DNA of 64,000 nt from Dokdonella fugitiva (lineage in GTDB: Bacteria; Pseudomonadota; Gammaproteobacteria; Xanthomonadales; Rhodanobacteraceae): positions 186,001-250,000 of the forward strand of contig NZ_JACGXL010000005.1 in assembly GCF_014138265.1 (NCBI RefSeq). Direction: 5' to 3'. The notes beneath the pieces were generated by a model. It did no database searches. It saw nothing but the letters and a program-made list of their open reading frames with translations, and was not told where the DNA came from. How positions within the stretch are numbered: the stretch's first letter is position 1; every line of letters starts with the position of its first letter. This document shows, piece after piece, positions 8,182 to 16,733 of the stretch. The position numbers and the translations under genes are program-made.

Positions 8182-8682
8182 ATGAGCACGTCGGAAAGGG
8201 TCGCAACGGCGGCGCTAATCGTGTCGCTGCTTTCTTTCATCGTTTCTTTGTGCGCGCTCATAAATAACATTCTGGTCGCACGCCGCGACCGAATCGTACT
8301 GGTGGTGACGTGTTCCTTTTTTTCGATCACCGAGCGTGGCCCTGTGGTCGCGCTAAAGATTGCCAACCACGGCCGTAGATCTGCGTCTGTAGCAATCATG
8401 CATTGGTATAGCGGCGGCCACTTGACGGAGGAGGGTAGCGTCAGGCTTGGGGAGCACGAATCGGTAGTGGTGCCGATCGCGCTAGAACATGTGCTAAGAG
8501 ATTTTGAAGGGAATGTCGCCGAACTCATCGATGTTTGGTTTGTAGATGATCTCGACAAAGAGTACCGAGCGCGCAACACCGTCGATGATATCGAGCAGCT
8601 CCTGAGTCTGCATAGGAAGCAAGCTAGCCCCCTGAAGTTTGAGGTTCCGATATGGGGTTCCCTACGCCGAGATCGCGACTAG
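8182..8682 (+). CDS. Single-span membrane protein, unknown
   Basis: 166 residues from the ATG at 8182, chosen because GGAGG lies 5 bases upstream; a GTG at 8170 has no site. Residues ~8-35 are a membrane span (ATAALIVSLLSFIVSLCALI). The rest is a soluble domain (RIVLVVTCSFFSITERGPVV ... LTEEGSVRLGEHESVVVPIA) that looks beta-rich, ending in a basic tail. The DNA is visibly less GC-biased at third positions than the core genes, consistent with transfer. Divergent from the gene at 7344-8111, which has the same layout. Confidence 0.6.
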   Translation: MSTSERVATAALIVSLLSFIVSLCALINNILVARRDRIVLVVTCSFFSITERGPVVALKIANHGRRSASVAIMHWYSGGHLTEEGSVRLGEHESVVVPIALEHVLRDFEGNVAELIDVWFVDDLDKEYRARNTVDDIEQLLSLHRKQASPLKFEVPIWGSLRRDRD

Positions 8683-8863
8683 GGGGGGGTCCATTACTCT
8701 GATACAGCCTGTCCAGCCAGCCGCGCACATTTCCCCAGATCGCGAGCGGCCGTACTACGACCATCACTTCGCGGCATGATGTAGGAGTCAGGAACACCAG
8801 TGGCGCTGTTCCGGCTCTAGCCCTCGAATTTTGCGCCACGTCAGACAGCAAAGGAGAGGCAGA

Positions 8864-9547
8864 ATGAAGGCGCTCTATGTTCTGGCGGGCGTACTAGTGA
8901 TCGGATCTGGCACGTTGGGCGCACAGGGCAATTCGGCTTCGCGCGACACACCTGATCTTTGCAATCCAGGCGGCATGACTCTGAGGGTTACGCTCAACAA
9001 GACAACGCTCCAAACAAAAGATGCATCAAGCGCCAGTGGCTACAAGGTCTGGCCCACGAAGGATCATGATCCCGAGCTAATCCGAGAGATATCCTTCACG
9101 CCGTCCTGCGCAGGGACGATTGATGTAAAGGCGCAGTTTCGCGGCATTCAGGGGCGCGTCAATCGATCCATCTGCCTTCATGACGATGTCGCTCAAGCGC
9201 TTTGCAAAGTAAACCGGAAGAACGATAGTCCAAAAGACTCTGGCGCAAGCATTAGGCTTTCGATCAACGGCGCCGAGATTTGCCGAGACAATGATGGGCC
9301 GGCCGGCCCCCCTGCTCCGGATACGCCGAAATGGCATCGAGGGCGCGGCAACTTCAACGAGTACAACCTCTATTGCCCAAAGAAGGACGCGCAAGGCAAA
9401 GATGTAGGTGCGCTGCGCTACAACGTTGCAGCCGGATCGAAGCAAGTCGTGGACATGTACATGTGGAATACATATGCCGCCATAAAACCCGACGCAAAAT
9501 CGGGAGTTGTCCTAACGGTAACGTTCGAGCCTGCCGAAGTGAACTGA
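8864..9547 (+). CDS. Exported hypothetical protein
   Basis: 227 residues from the ATG at 8864, preceded by AAGGAG at a 7-base spacing. Residues 1-~22 are a signal peptide (MKALYVLAGVLVIGSGTLGA). The mature part has seven cysteines in spaced positions (DLCN, PSCAG, SICLHDDVAQALCK, EICRD, LYCPKK), which suggests disulphide bonds in the periplasm or outside the cell. The sequence GALRYNVAAGSKQVVDMYMW near the end looks beta-stranded. Less GC-biased than core genes. No family recognised; a secreted prophage or island cargo protein. Confidence 0.6.
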   Translation: MKALYVLAGVLVIGSGTLGAQGNSASRDTPDLCNPGGMTLRVTLNKTTLQTKDASSASGYKVWPTKDHDPELIREISFTPSCAGTIDVKAQFRGIQGRVNRSICLHDDVAQALCKVNRKNDSPKDSGASIRLSINGAEICRDNDGPAGPPAPDTPKWHRGRGNFNEYNLYCPKKDAQGKDVGALRYNVAAGSKQVVDMYMWNTYAAIKPDAKSGVVLTVTFEPAEVN

Positions 9548-9589
9548 ACCATAACTCGGCGGAGATCGACAGCGGCGACCTACAGTCGC

Positions 9590-9832
9590 CTAGCCGGCGT
9601 CTTGCGTGACTGCCTTGGCCTTTCGCTTGCGTGGCCGATAGCCAGCGCGGTTGGCTTCCCGCCACGCCAAGACCTCACCGGCAACCCACGTCGCAGGCCG
9701 CATCGTCAAGCGCACGGGGAAGTCCGGCCTACAGGCGACCGTTTCCAGCACGGTCCTGGCAGCGAGCCCCAGCAGCTCGCCAACTTCCTCCGCGCCGATC
9801 GCGCGAAGCTCGAACGGGATCTTCGATTCCAT
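9590..9832 (-). CDS. AlpA-like small DNA-binding protein
   Basis: 80 residues from the ATG at 9832 (MESKIPFELRAIGAEEVGEL...); an upstream in-frame ATG at 9862 would add ten residues. The sequence follows the AlpA/MerR-type winged-helix pattern: AIGAEEVGELLGLAARTV is the helix-turn-helix, RPDFPVRLTMRPATWVAGEV is the wing and following strand, and WREANRAGYRPRKRK is the basic tail. AlpA-like proteins act as regulators or excision directionality factors of prophages and satellites, which fits its place near the attachment side of the element. It sits downstream of the terminator at 9875-9901. Confidence 0.6.
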   Translation of the reverse strand: MESKIPFELRAIGAEEVGELLGLAARTVLETVACRPDFPVRLTMRPATWVAGEVLAWREANRAGYRPRKRKAKAVTQDAG

Positions 9833-9874
9833 GAGGGCGAGGATAGGCGGCCGGCGTCGCACGGGCTGAGAATA

Positions 9875-9901
9875 AAAAGGGCCGCACGAGGCGGCCCTTT
9901 T
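9875..9901 (-). terminator. Intrinsic terminator after the antitoxin gene
   Basis: GGGCCGC (9879-9885), five-base loop, GCGGCCC (9891-9897), flanked by A5 on the left and T4 on the right, so it can act in both directions. It lies 25 bases past the stop of the minus-strand antitoxin gene. Confidence 0.75.
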
Positions 9902-9925
9902 CCATCACAGTGCGTGTCGAGCGCG

Positions 9926-10294
9926 TTACGCTCGCTTTCGCGCAGGCTCTACCGCCTCATCAGCGACGACTTCTTCCGGCATAGCTTGCGCCGCTTCGAT
10001 TTTCGACAACGTGCCGAACGCCTCGCGCGCCATGTTCTTAAACTCCATGGTCGTGAAGCGCTGCAGTACGCGGCGGATGAGAGGCTGATAGCCCAAGCCT
10101 TCACGGTTCGCGATGAACTTCAGGTCTTGGATCAAGCTCTCCGGCAGCCGGATGGAGATCAGCTTCAGGCCCAGAGATTCGTCGACAGCGAGATCGTGTT
10201 CGGCCGGCATGCGCACGGCATGCTCCTTGGACTGTCCAAGCTCGCCCTTCTCGAAGGCGCACTCGTCAGTTTGCTCGATCATCTGCTTGGCCAT
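9926..10294 (-). CDS. Ribbon-helix-helix antitoxin (BrnA/CopG-like)
   Basis: 122 residues from the ATG at 10294, chosen for GGGGGA just upstream; a GTG at 10315 is the alternative. The central segment KLISIRLPESLIQDLKFIAN followed by REGLGYQPLIRRVLQRF has the strand-helix-helix layout of ribbon-helix-helix antitoxins, which bind their own promoter and neutralise the partner toxin. It follows the small gene at 10329-10616 with a 34-base gap. Toxin-first order, single transcript and terminator directly after all fit a type II module. The N-terminal ~45 residues are an extra charged extension. Confidence 0.7.
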   Translation of the reverse strand: MAKQMIEQTDECAFEKGELGQSKEHAVRMPAEHDLAVDESLGLKLISIRLPESLIQDLKFIANREGLGYQPLIRRVLQRFTTMEFKNMAREAFGTLSKIEAAQAMPEEVVADEAVEPARKRA

Positions 10295-10328
10295 ATGGTC
10301 CCCCACAGAGGTCACTCTCTAGTTAGTT

Positions 10329-10616
10329 TCAGGAACACAACTCCGCGTATAACTTGTCCGAGCCATCCTTAGGCTCGAATGCGGACTTGATTGCGTAGTA
10401 CGTTGGGTATTCGATATAGACCACCTTCAGAACGCGACCTTTGTCGGTCGGTGCCACGAACCACAGCGACGGAGGATTCGTCGCATGCTTCTCGCGTGAG
10501 TCTCGAAATGAAGGACCTTCGCGGTTAAGAAAGCACTGCCAAATCTCTTCGTGCGAGACGTCGTGCTTTTCGCGCAGCTTCTCAGTGACTTTCGGGGAAA
10601 TGCGGAAGGGCTTCAT
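10329..10616 (-). CDS. Probable type II toxin, BrnT-like small protein
   Basis: 95 residues. The pattern ISPKVTEKLREKHDVSHEEI, then WQCFLNREGPSFRDSREKH, PPSLWFVAPTDKGRVLKVVY and a C-terminal YAIKSAFEP is that of a widespread family of ~90-residue proteins often found beside ribbon-helix-helix antitoxins. Genome annotations frequently label this family ADP-ribosyl-(dinitrogen reductase) hydrolase, which its size and sequence do not support. The layout (helix, then a small beta sheet ending in a Tyr/Lys-rich strand) is like BrnT/RelE-type RNases. Toxicity and substrate are inference. It is the prophage gene nearest tRNA-Pro. Confidence 0.6.
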   Translation of the reverse strand: MKPFRISPKVTEKLREKHDVSHEEIWQCFLNREGPSFRDSREKHATNPPSLWFVAPTDKGRVLKVVYIEYPTYYAIKSAFEPKDGSDKLYAELCS

Positions 10617-10791
10617 GCCTGCCTCATCGCGAGGGGTTGGTCACGAGCCATCAATGCCCCCGGTGCTGTCACTTTGACGCACCCTGTATATACAAACGAT
10701 GAAGGGTAAAACAAGTGCCTGAAGTGTCTGGCCGACGAACGGCAAATTCCTCCGTGGGAGCAATTTTGCAGACGTCTTGCTGACACGCACG

Positions 10792-10817
10792 AAAAAGGCC
10801 GCCCTTGCGGGGCGGCC
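10792..10817 (-). terminator. Intrinsic terminator downstream of tRNA-Pro
   Basis: On the minus strand a GGCCGCCC/GGGCGGCC stem (10797-10817) with a four-base loop is followed by T5. It lies 18 bases past the CCA end of tRNA-Pro. Confidence 0.75.
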
Positions 10818-10834
10818 TAAGTCGTTGAATGAGT

Positions 10835-10911
10835 TGGTCGGGGTGACAGGATTCGAACTTGCGACTTCTACCTCCCGAAGGTAGCGCTCTACCAGGCTGA
10901 GCTACACCCCG
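10835..10911 (-). tRNA. tRNA-Pro (CGG), likely prophage attachment site
   Basis: 77 nt with encoded CCA. The acceptor stem CGGGGTG/CACCCCG and the anticodon arm CTACC-TTCGGGA-GGTAG (anticodon CGG) are perfect. The T stem GCAAG/CCTGT has an A-C mismatch at its second pair from the loop (52-62) and a G-T pair at its base. Its 3' end faces the phage genes, the usual geometry for a tRNA used as attB. The mismatch could come from a phage-supplied 3' half. Confidence 0.9.
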
Positions 10912-11003
10912 ACTCGGGACCCGCCGTGGCGGGGCCGCGAATTCTAAACGAGGGTCCGCGCGTGGTGCAACCGTCCGCGTGCGGCTGCGTTCATCCGGGC
11001 GGG

Positions 11004-11465
11004 TCAGCCGCGCAGGCGCGTGTAGACGTGGTCGCGGGTGCCGGGCTTGCTGTGGCAGGCGAGGCAGGCGCTCGCGGCCTTGTCGCCGACGAGCGCGCGC
11101 GAGCGGTCGCCGGCCTCGAAATTCTCGAACCCCCAGCCTGCAGTCGCGGCGTAGCGCGTCGAGTCCTTGACCATCACGCCGAGCATCTTGCGCGAGCCCT
11201 CGGTGAGCGCATGGTCGGCGTCGCGTGCCTCGAGCGTGTCGTAGACGAGCACGGCGCCGTCGGGGAACGTGCCGCTGCGGTATCCCTCGAGCGCGAGCGG
11301 GTTCGCGTACGTATGGTTGATGCCGCCGAGCACGGCGTAGAACGGGTGGCCCGCCTGGATCACCGTCGTCGACACGTGGTGCCAGTCGCGGTAACCGTCG
11401 GGATAGGGCACGGTCGCGGTCGATGCGGCGAGTCCGAGTGCGAGCAGCAGGGGATGAAGGGTCAT
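11004..11465 (-). CDS. Cytochrome P460 family protein
   Basis: 153 residues from the ATG at 11465, which gives a signal peptide ([19 protein letters not shown]). The mature protein shows the P460 pattern: [13 protein letters not shown] near the start, [31 protein letters not shown], and a C-terminal c-type haem motif CLACH. Family members are periplasmic haem proteins that detoxify or oxidise hydroxylamine and related nitrogen species or act in electron transfer. It stands alone between tRNA-Pro and hisS, so its partners are not visible. Which activity it has cannot be told from sequence. Confidence 0.8.
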   Translation of the reverse strand: MTLHPLLLALGLAASTATVPYPDGYRDWHHVSTTVIQAGHPFYAVLGGINHTYANPLALEGYRSGTFPDGAVLVYDTLEARDADHALTEGSRKMLGVMVKDSTRYAATAGWGFENFEAGDRSRALVGDKAASACLACHSKPGTRDHVYTRLRG

Positions 11466-11638
11466 GCGGCCTCCGTGGTGTCGCCTCGATGCTAGCGGTG
11501 CGGCGTGCGGGCGCGGGCGGCCCGCTTGCGCGCATCCGCGCACATTCCTGCGCGCCCGCGCGCGGCGAAAAGCCGCCATCTGCTACGCTATTCGTTTCGC
11601 GACGCCGTGCGTCGCCGCCCCGCCGTACCGAGGATTCC

Positions 11639-13024
11639 ATGGCTGTCACGCAAGCCCGCACCATGCCCGGCGTGCTCGAGCTGCTGCCGCTCGACCAGGT
11701 CGCCTTCCAGTCGATGCTCGATGCGGTGCGCCGCAACTTCGAGCGCTTCGGCTTTCTGGCCGTAGAGACGCCGGTGATGGAGTTCTCGAGCGTGCTGCTC
11801 ACGAAGGAAGGCGGCGAGACCGAGCGCCAGGTGTATTTCGTGCAGTCGACCGGCGCGCTGCAGGCGGCGAAGGACGGCGAAGTGCCGGAACTCGCGCTGC
11901 GCTTCGACCTCACCGTGCCGCTCGCGCGCTACGTCGCCGAGCACGAGCACGACCTCGTGTTCCCGTTCCGCCGCTACCAGATCCAGCGCGTCTATCGCGG
12001 CGAGCGCGCGCAGCGCGGTCGCTTCCGCGAGTTCTACCAGTGCGACATCGACGTGATCGGCAAGGACGCGTTGTCGGTGCGCTACGACGCCGAGCTGCCT
12101 GCGGTCATCTACGCCGTGTTCCGCGACCTCGACATCGGCGCGTTCACGATCCAGATCAACAACCGCAAGCTCATGCGCGGCTGGCTCGAAGGTCTCGGCC
12201 TCGCCGACGCGGAGCGGCAGGCGGCGGTGCTGCGCGAGGTGGACAAGCTCGACAAGCGCGGCGTCGACGCCGTGCGCGAGACGCTCACCGGCGAGGCGTT
12301 CGGCCTTTCCGCCGATGCGGTCGCCAAGCTGCTCGACTTCGTCGCGTTCCGCTCGACCTCGCTCGCCGATGCGCTCGCCAAGCTCGCGTCGCTCGGTACC
12401 GGCAGCGAGGCGCTCGAGCAGGGGCGCGCCGAGCTCGTCGAGGTGCTGAACCTCATCAAGGCGTTCGGCGTGCCCGAATCGCACTACGCGCTGAACCTGT
12501 CGATCGCGCGCGGCCTCGACTACTACACCGGCACGGTCTACGAGACGACACTCAACGAGCATCCGCAGATCGGCTCGATCTGCTCGGGCGGTCGCTACGA
12601 GAACCTCGCGAGCCACTACACCAAGTCGAAGCTGCCCGGCGTCGGCATCTCGATCGGCGCGACGCGCCTGTACTGGCAGCTGCGCGAAGCGGGCCTGCTG
12701 AAGGGCGGTCGCAGCACGGTGCAGGCGCTCGTCGCTCAGATGGACGACGCCGAGCTGCCTCGGTACCTCGCCCTCGCGACCGAGTTGCGCTCGGGCGGCA
12801 TCAACACCGAAGTCGTGGTCGAACCCGGCAAGCTCGCCAAGCAGTTCAAGTACGCCGACCGCGCGGGTATCCGCTTCGTGCTGGTGCTCGGTTCCGACGA
12901 GATCGCGAAAGGCACGGTCACCGTCAAGGACCTGCGCAAGCAGGACCAGTTCGAGGTCGCGCGTTCGGAGCTCGTCGAGGCGTTGCGCGTGGAGATCGAG
13001 CAGGCGACGGTGATGCCCGCATGA
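11639..13024 (+). CDS. hisS: Histidyl-tRNA synthetase
   Basis: 461 residues from the ATG at 11639, with GAGG 6 bases upstream. Charges tRNA-His with histidine. Class II motifs are visible: motif 1 around [11 protein letters not shown] (~35-45), the TER loop [11 protein letters not shown], motif 2 around [20 protein letters not shown] with FYQCDID (~107-140), the histidine-binding signatures [12 protein letters not shown] (~290) and CSGGRYENL (~318), and a C-terminal anticodon-binding domain ([10 protein letters not shown] ... LVLGSDE). It is longer than the E. coli enzyme (424 residues). It is not next to his biosynthesis genes; its stop overlaps a lipoprotein gene that is in turn coupled to hutH. 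Confidence 0.95.
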   Translation: MAVTQARTMPGVLELLPLDQVAFQSMLDAVRRNFERFGFLAVETPVMEFSSVLLTKEGGETERQVYFVQSTGALQAAKDGEVPELALRFDLTVPLARYVAEHEHDLVFPFRRYQIQRVYRGERAQRGRFREFYQCDIDVIGKDALSVRYDAELPAVIYAVFRDLDIGAFTIQINNRKLMRGWLEGLGLADAERQAAVLREVDKLDKRGVDAVRETLTGEAFGLSADAVAKLLDFVAFRSTSLADALAKLASLGTGSEALEQGRAELVEVLNLIKAFGVPESHYALNLSIARGLDYYTGTVYETTLNEHPQIGSICSGGRYENLASHYTKSKLPGVGISIGATRLYWQLREAGLLKGGRSTVQALVAQMDDAELPRYLALATELRSGGINTEVVVEPGKLAKQFKYADRAGIRFVLVLGSDEIAKGTVTVKDLRKQDQFEVARSELVEALRVEIEQATVMPA

Positions 13025-13329
13025 TGCGACGCGTATTCGCGATCGCCGGCACCCTGCTTCTCGCCGCGTGCGAGCCCGGCGGGTTTTCCTCGACGCGCAT
13101 CGACGATCACACGTATCGCGTCGAACTGTCCGCGTGCAGCACCCGCTTCAGGAGCGAAAGCGAGGTTGCTCAAGTACGGCGTCGCCTCCAGAACGAGGCC
13201 GACAGGCTCTGCGGACGAGGAAAGGCGGCGGCAATGGAGGAGCCCGAGCAGGTCATTCGCAGCAGCGCAGGTTCCGTACTCGGCGAATGCTCGATGCTCG
13301 CCCTCGAATCCACCTTGACGTGCAAATGA
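13021..13329 (+). CDS. Small lipoprotein, unknown
   Basis: 102 residues starting at ATG 13021 (ATGATG; the second ATG at 13024 is also possible), overlapping the hisS stop. A lipoprotein signal is clear: [17 protein letters not shown] with the lipobox LAAC, so it should be lipidated at Cys17. The mature part has four more cysteines (LSACS, RLCGRG, LGECS, LTCK), probably two disulphides. It ends inside the hutH start (ATGA at 13326-13329). No family recognised; the double overlap suggests co-translation with hisS and hutH rather than a shared role. Confidence 0.75.
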   Translation: MMRRVFAIAGTLLLAACEPGGFSSTRIDDHTYRVELSACSTRFRSESEVAQVRRRLQNEADRLCGRGKAAAMEEPEQVIRSSAGSVLGECSMLALESTLTCK

Positions 13330-15236
13330 GCGACGTGAGCGAAATCCTTCTCGACGGCAACAGCCTCACCCGCGACCACGTCGCGGCGATCGCGCGCGGC
13401 GCGCGCGTGCAGCTCGACACCACGCAGCTCGCGCGCGTGCAGCGCGCGGCGGACTTCCTCGCCGACAAGGTCAGCTGCGGCGAGCCGATCTACGGCGTGA
13501 CCACCGGCTTCGGCAGCAACGCCGACAAGCTGCTCGGCGCGCATCGCATGCGCGACGAGCTGCCGGGCGGCAACCCGCAACCGCGCAGCGAGACGTTGCT
13601 GGAGGAGCTGCAGCACAACCTCGTGATCACGCACGCGGTCTGCGTCGGCGAACCGTTCGACGCGGGTGTCGTGCGCGCGATGCTCGGCATCCGCATCAAC
13701 ACGCTCATGCGCGGGCATTCCGGCATCCGGGTGTCGACGCTCGAGGCGCTCGCCGCGCTGCTCAACCGCGACGTGATCCCGGTGATCCCGCAGAAGGGTT
13801 CGGTCGGCGCGAGTGGCGATCTCGCGCCGCTGTCGCACCTCGCGATCGTGCTGCTCGGCGGCGGCGAGGCGTTCTTCGGTGGCGAACGCATGGCCGGTGC
13901 GCGCGCGCTGGAGCGCGCGGGACTCGCGCCGATCAAGCTGTCGTTCAAGGAAGGCCTCGCGCTCAACAACGGCACCACGCAGATGCTCGCGACCGCGGCG
14001 CTCGCACTCGAGCGCCTCGGCGACCTGCTCGACACGGCCGACCTCGCGGCGTCGATGACGCTCGACGCGTTCGCCGGTCGCAGCGGCGCGCTGCGCGAGG
14101 AAGTGCATGCGCTGCGTCCGCACCCGGGCCAGGTCGGCACCGCGCGCCACGTGCGCGACCTGCTCGACGGCTCGACCCTCGTCGACATCGCCTACCACCT
14201 CGTGCCGCGTTTCCGCGGCTGGTCGGCCGACGCATGGAGCGATGCGCAGGACCAGCAACAGAGTTTCGACATCGCATGGGACTGGGTGCCGCCGTCGCAG
14301 CGCCACGGGCGCGAGGCGTTCTACCGCCGCTTCCTGCCGTTCAAGGGCGGCAAGAAGCACCAGCCGCAGGACGCGTACTGCCTGCGCTGCATGCCGCAGG
14401 TGCACGGCGCCGTGCGCGACGCGTACGAGCAAGCGTGCCGCGTGATCGACATCGAGCTCAACGCGGTCACCGACAATCCGCTGATCTTCCCCGATGCACC
14501 GGACGCGCGCGTGATCGAGGAGCAGGTGATCTCGGCCGGCCATTTCCACGGCATGCCGCTCGCGCTCGCAATGAGCTACGTGAAGGCGGCGATCCCGGTG
14601 CTCGCGTCGATCTCCGAGCGACGCCTCAACAAGCTCGTCGATCCGGCCACCAACGACGGCCTTCCGGCGTTCCTGATCGGCAACGAGGACGCGACCGACT
14701 CCGGCTTCATGATCGTGCAGTACACCGCCGCCGCGCTCGTCAACGACCTCGCCACGCGCGCGCATCCGGCGAGCGTCTACTCGGTGCCGACCAGCGCGAA
14801 CGCGGAAGACCACGTCTCGATGGGCGCGAACGAAGCGCGCCACGTGCTCGACATGACCGAAGACCTCGCGCACGTGCTCGCGCTCGAGCTCTACACCGCG
14901 GCGCAGGCGCTCGATTATCGCCAGGACATGCTCAACGCCGCGCGCCGCCTCGCCCAGCGCGGCGACTGGCGCGCGCTCGCCGCGAAGATCGCCAACGCAC
15001 CCGACACGACGCACCCGGCGCGCAAGCAGTTCGAAACCGAAGTGCAGGCACTCGCGAAGTCGCTCGCCGAAGCCGCCGACTTCCACGCCGGCGCCGCGGT
15101 GCGCGCCGCGCACGCGAAGGTCCGCGAACGCATCGCGTTCATGGCGCGGGATCGCGCGATGGACGGCGACGTCAGGGTGGCGTGCGACATCGTCCGGGAA
15201 GGCATCCTGCCGACGCGTCGGCACGACGACCGCTGA
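13326..15236 (+). CDS. hutH: Histidine/aromatic amino acid ammonia-lyase with an insertion
   Basis: 636 residues, about 125 more than typical HutH. The family converts histidine to urocanate and ammonia using a methylidene-imidazolone cofactor formed from Ala-Ser-Gly, seen here as VGASGDLAPLSH (Ala162-Ser163-Gly164). YGVTTGFGS provides the conserved tyrosine. At the substrate-selectivity site NLVITHAVCVG has Thr-His where histidine lyases have Ser-His, arguing for histidine rather than tyrosine or phenylalanine. Canonical GQ...QDPYSLRC is split by ~60 extra residues (about 280-340, including WSADAWSDAQDQQQ and FLPFKGGKKHQPQ) before QDAYCLRCMPQVHG. No other hut genes are nearby. Confidence 0.88.
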   Translation: MSDVSEILLDGNSLTRDHVAAIARGARVQLDTTQLARVQRAADFLADKVSCGEPIYGVTTGFGSNADKLLGAHRMRDELPGGNPQPRSETLLEELQHNLVITHAVCVGEPFDAGVVRAMLGIRINTLMRGHSGIRVSTLEALAALLNRDVIPVIPQKGSVGASGDLAPLSHLAIVLLGGGEAFFGGERMAGARALERAGLAPIKLSFKEGLALNNGTTQMLATAALALERLGDLLDTADLAASMTLDAFAGRSGALREEVHALRPHPGQVGTARHVRDLLDGSTLVDIAYHLVPRFRGWSADAWSDAQDQQQSFDIAWDWVPPSQRHGREAFYRRFLPFKGGKKHQPQDAYCLRCMPQVHGAVRDAYEQACRVIDIELNAVTDNPLIFPDAPDARVIEEQVISAGHFHGMPLALAMSYVKAAIPVLASISERRLNKLVDPATNDGLPAFLIGNEDATDSGFMIVQYTAAALVNDLATRAHPASVYSVPTSANAEDHVSMGANEARHVLDMTEDLAHVLALELYTAAQALDYRQDMLNAARRLAQRGDWRALAAKIANAPDTTHPARKQFETEVQALAKSLAEAADFHAGAAVRAAHAKVRERIAFMARDRAMDGDVRVACDIVREGILPTRRHDDR

Positions 15237-15298
15237 CGACGTATCGCCGCATCGCGGGTGGAATGGATGCCCGTTCTACCCGCGCTACGTGCTGCACG

Positions 15299-15835
15299 TC
15301 AGCGCGCGTGTGCTTCGCGGGCGGGCGTGTCGTCGGGCCACAGCCGCGCGACGATCGCTTCCGCGTCGGTGACGCCTTCGCGCGTGTAGCGCGTCCATTC
15401 GTCGGGTTTCGGCGGCCGGTTCGTCGGCACGGCGCCCCACGCGCTCACGCGCAGAGCGAACACGATCGTGCCCTTGCTCACAGCGAACGGTTTCACCGCC
15501 TGCACGGCGTCGACGAGCGCGGGTTCGCTCGCGCGCGGCAGGTTCGGCCACACGTCGAGCCACGCCTTCGAGCGCCCATCCGGGCGCACGGCAAGCACGA
15601 GGAAGCCCGAGGTCGGGCGCGGTGGATCGACGCCGGCGAGCGCCTTCGTCGCGGCCGCTTCGATCGACGCGATGTAGCCGTTCATCGCCTGCGCGCCGCC
15701 GGGCACGCGCTCGCGCAGCGTGGCTTCCGATTGCAGCAGCACGAAGCCGAGCGTGCGCCAGGACGGCGCGGCGGCGCGCGCGGGCGCCGCCGCGAGCAGG
15801 GCGAGCATCGCGACGACGATCGTCAGGCGATGCAT
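15299..15835 (-). CDS. Exported hypothetical protein
   Basis: 178 residues with a signal peptide (MHRLTIVVAMLALLAAAPARA). The mature part contains SEATLRERVPGGAQAMNGY and SGFLVLAVRPDGRSKAWLDV, a pattern of alternating helices and strands, then RVSAWGAVPTNRPPKPDEW. Likely periplasmic. It lies 10 bases downstream of fabI on the same strand, so it may be read with it. Family not recognised. Confidence 0.65.
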   Translation of the reverse strand: MHRLTIVVAMLALLAAAPARAAAPSWRTLGFVLLQSEATLRERVPGGAQAMNGYIASIEAAATKALAGVDPPRPTSGFLVLAVRPDGRSKAWLDVWPNLPRASEPALVDAVQAVKPFAVSKGTIVFALRVSAWGAVPTNRPPKPDEWTRYTREGVTDAEAIVARLWPDDTPAREAHAR

Positions 15836-15845
15836 CGCGCGGGAC

Positions 15846-16628
15846 TCAGATGCCGGTCATGCCGAGCGTGTTGTAACCCGCGTCGACGTAGGTGACTTCG
15901 CCGGTGATGCCCGACGCGAGGTCCGAGCAGAGGAACGCGGCGGCGTTGCCGACTTCCTCGATCGTGACGCTGCGGCGCAGCGGCGCGTTCTCCTCGACGT
16001 GGTCGAGCATCTTGCGGAAGTTGGCGATGCCGGACGCGGCGAGGGTCTTGATCGGGCCGGCGGAGATCGCGTTCACGCGCGTGCCTTCCGGGCCGAGGTT
16101 GTAGGCGAGGTAGCGCACGTTCGCCTCGAGGCTCGCCTTGGCCAGGCCCATCACGTTGTAGTTCGCGAGCGCGCGCTCGGCGCCGAGGTAGGTGAGCGTG
16201 AGGATCGAGCCGCCGCGGCCCTTCATGAGCGGTCGCGCGGCCTTGGCCATCGCGGCGAGGCTGTAGCTCGAGATGTCGTGCGCGATCGCGAAGTTCTCGC
16301 GCGTGAGGCCGTCGAGGAACTCGCCGGCGAGCGCTTCGCGCGGCGCGAAGCCGATCGAGTGGATGAGGATGTCGAAGCCGTCCCAGTGCTTGCCGAGGTC
16401 GGTGAACAGGCCTTCGATCTCGGCGTCCTTGGTGACGTCGCACTTGAGCACGATGTTCGAGCCGAATGCGGTCGCCGCTTCGTCGACGCGATCCTTGAGC
16501 TTCTCTTCGACGTAGGTGAAGGCGAGCTGGGCGCCTTCGCGGTGCATCGCGTTGGCGATGCCCCAGGCGATCGAGCGCTGGCTGAGGATGCCCGTGACGA
16601 GGGCGCGCTTGCCGTGCAGGAAACCCAT
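15846..16628 (-). CDS. fabI: Enoyl-[acyl-carrier-protein] reductase (NADH)
   Basis: 260 residues from the ATG at 16628 ([20 protein letters not shown]); an upstream in-frame ATG at 16679 adds residues foreign to the family. FabI performs the last reduction of each fatty-acid elongation cycle. The divergent short-chain dehydrogenase features are present: [20 protein letters not shown] for NADH binding, [13 protein letters not shown], and the catalytic Tyr-x6-Lys in [12 protein letters not shown], plus [15 protein letters not shown] and the C-terminal [15 protein letters not shown]. It is a normal-length enzyme. Confidence 0.95.
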   Translation of the reverse strand: MGFLHGKRALVTGILSQRSIAWGIANAMHREGAQLAFTYVEEKLKDRVDEAATAFGSNIVLKCDVTKDAEIEGLFTDLGKHWDGFDILIHSIGFAPREALAGEFLDGLTRENFAIAHDISSYSLAAMAKAARPLMKGRGGSILTLTYLGAERALANYNVMGLAKASLEANVRYLAYNLGPEGTRVNAISAGPIKTLAASGIANFRKMLDHVEENAPLRRSVTIEEVGNAAAFLCSDLASGITGEVTYVDAGYNTLGMTGI

Positions 16629-16733
16629 GTGCTCTCCAAGATCGTCGCAGCGGAAAGCATGGATTCTAGCAGCGCGCATTCCGGCAGCGGCGCCCTACGT
16701 CCGCGTACGTCCTTGCTGCCGCCGGCGCGGTGC

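Noticed and set aside
1-10834. An integrase or recombinase gene near the tRNA-Pro border
   Set aside because: No frame here shows a tyrosine or serine recombinase motif; any integrase must lie left of the window or be lost.
10669-11913. A 414-residue minus-strand frame spanning tRNA-Pro
   Set aside because: It runs through a tRNA gene, a terminator and the out-of-frame part of the cytochrome P460 gene; only the P460 frame is real.
13170-15224. A 684-residue minus-strand frame opposite hutH
   Set aside because: Antisense shadow; the plus frame carries the ammonia-lyase active-site motif.
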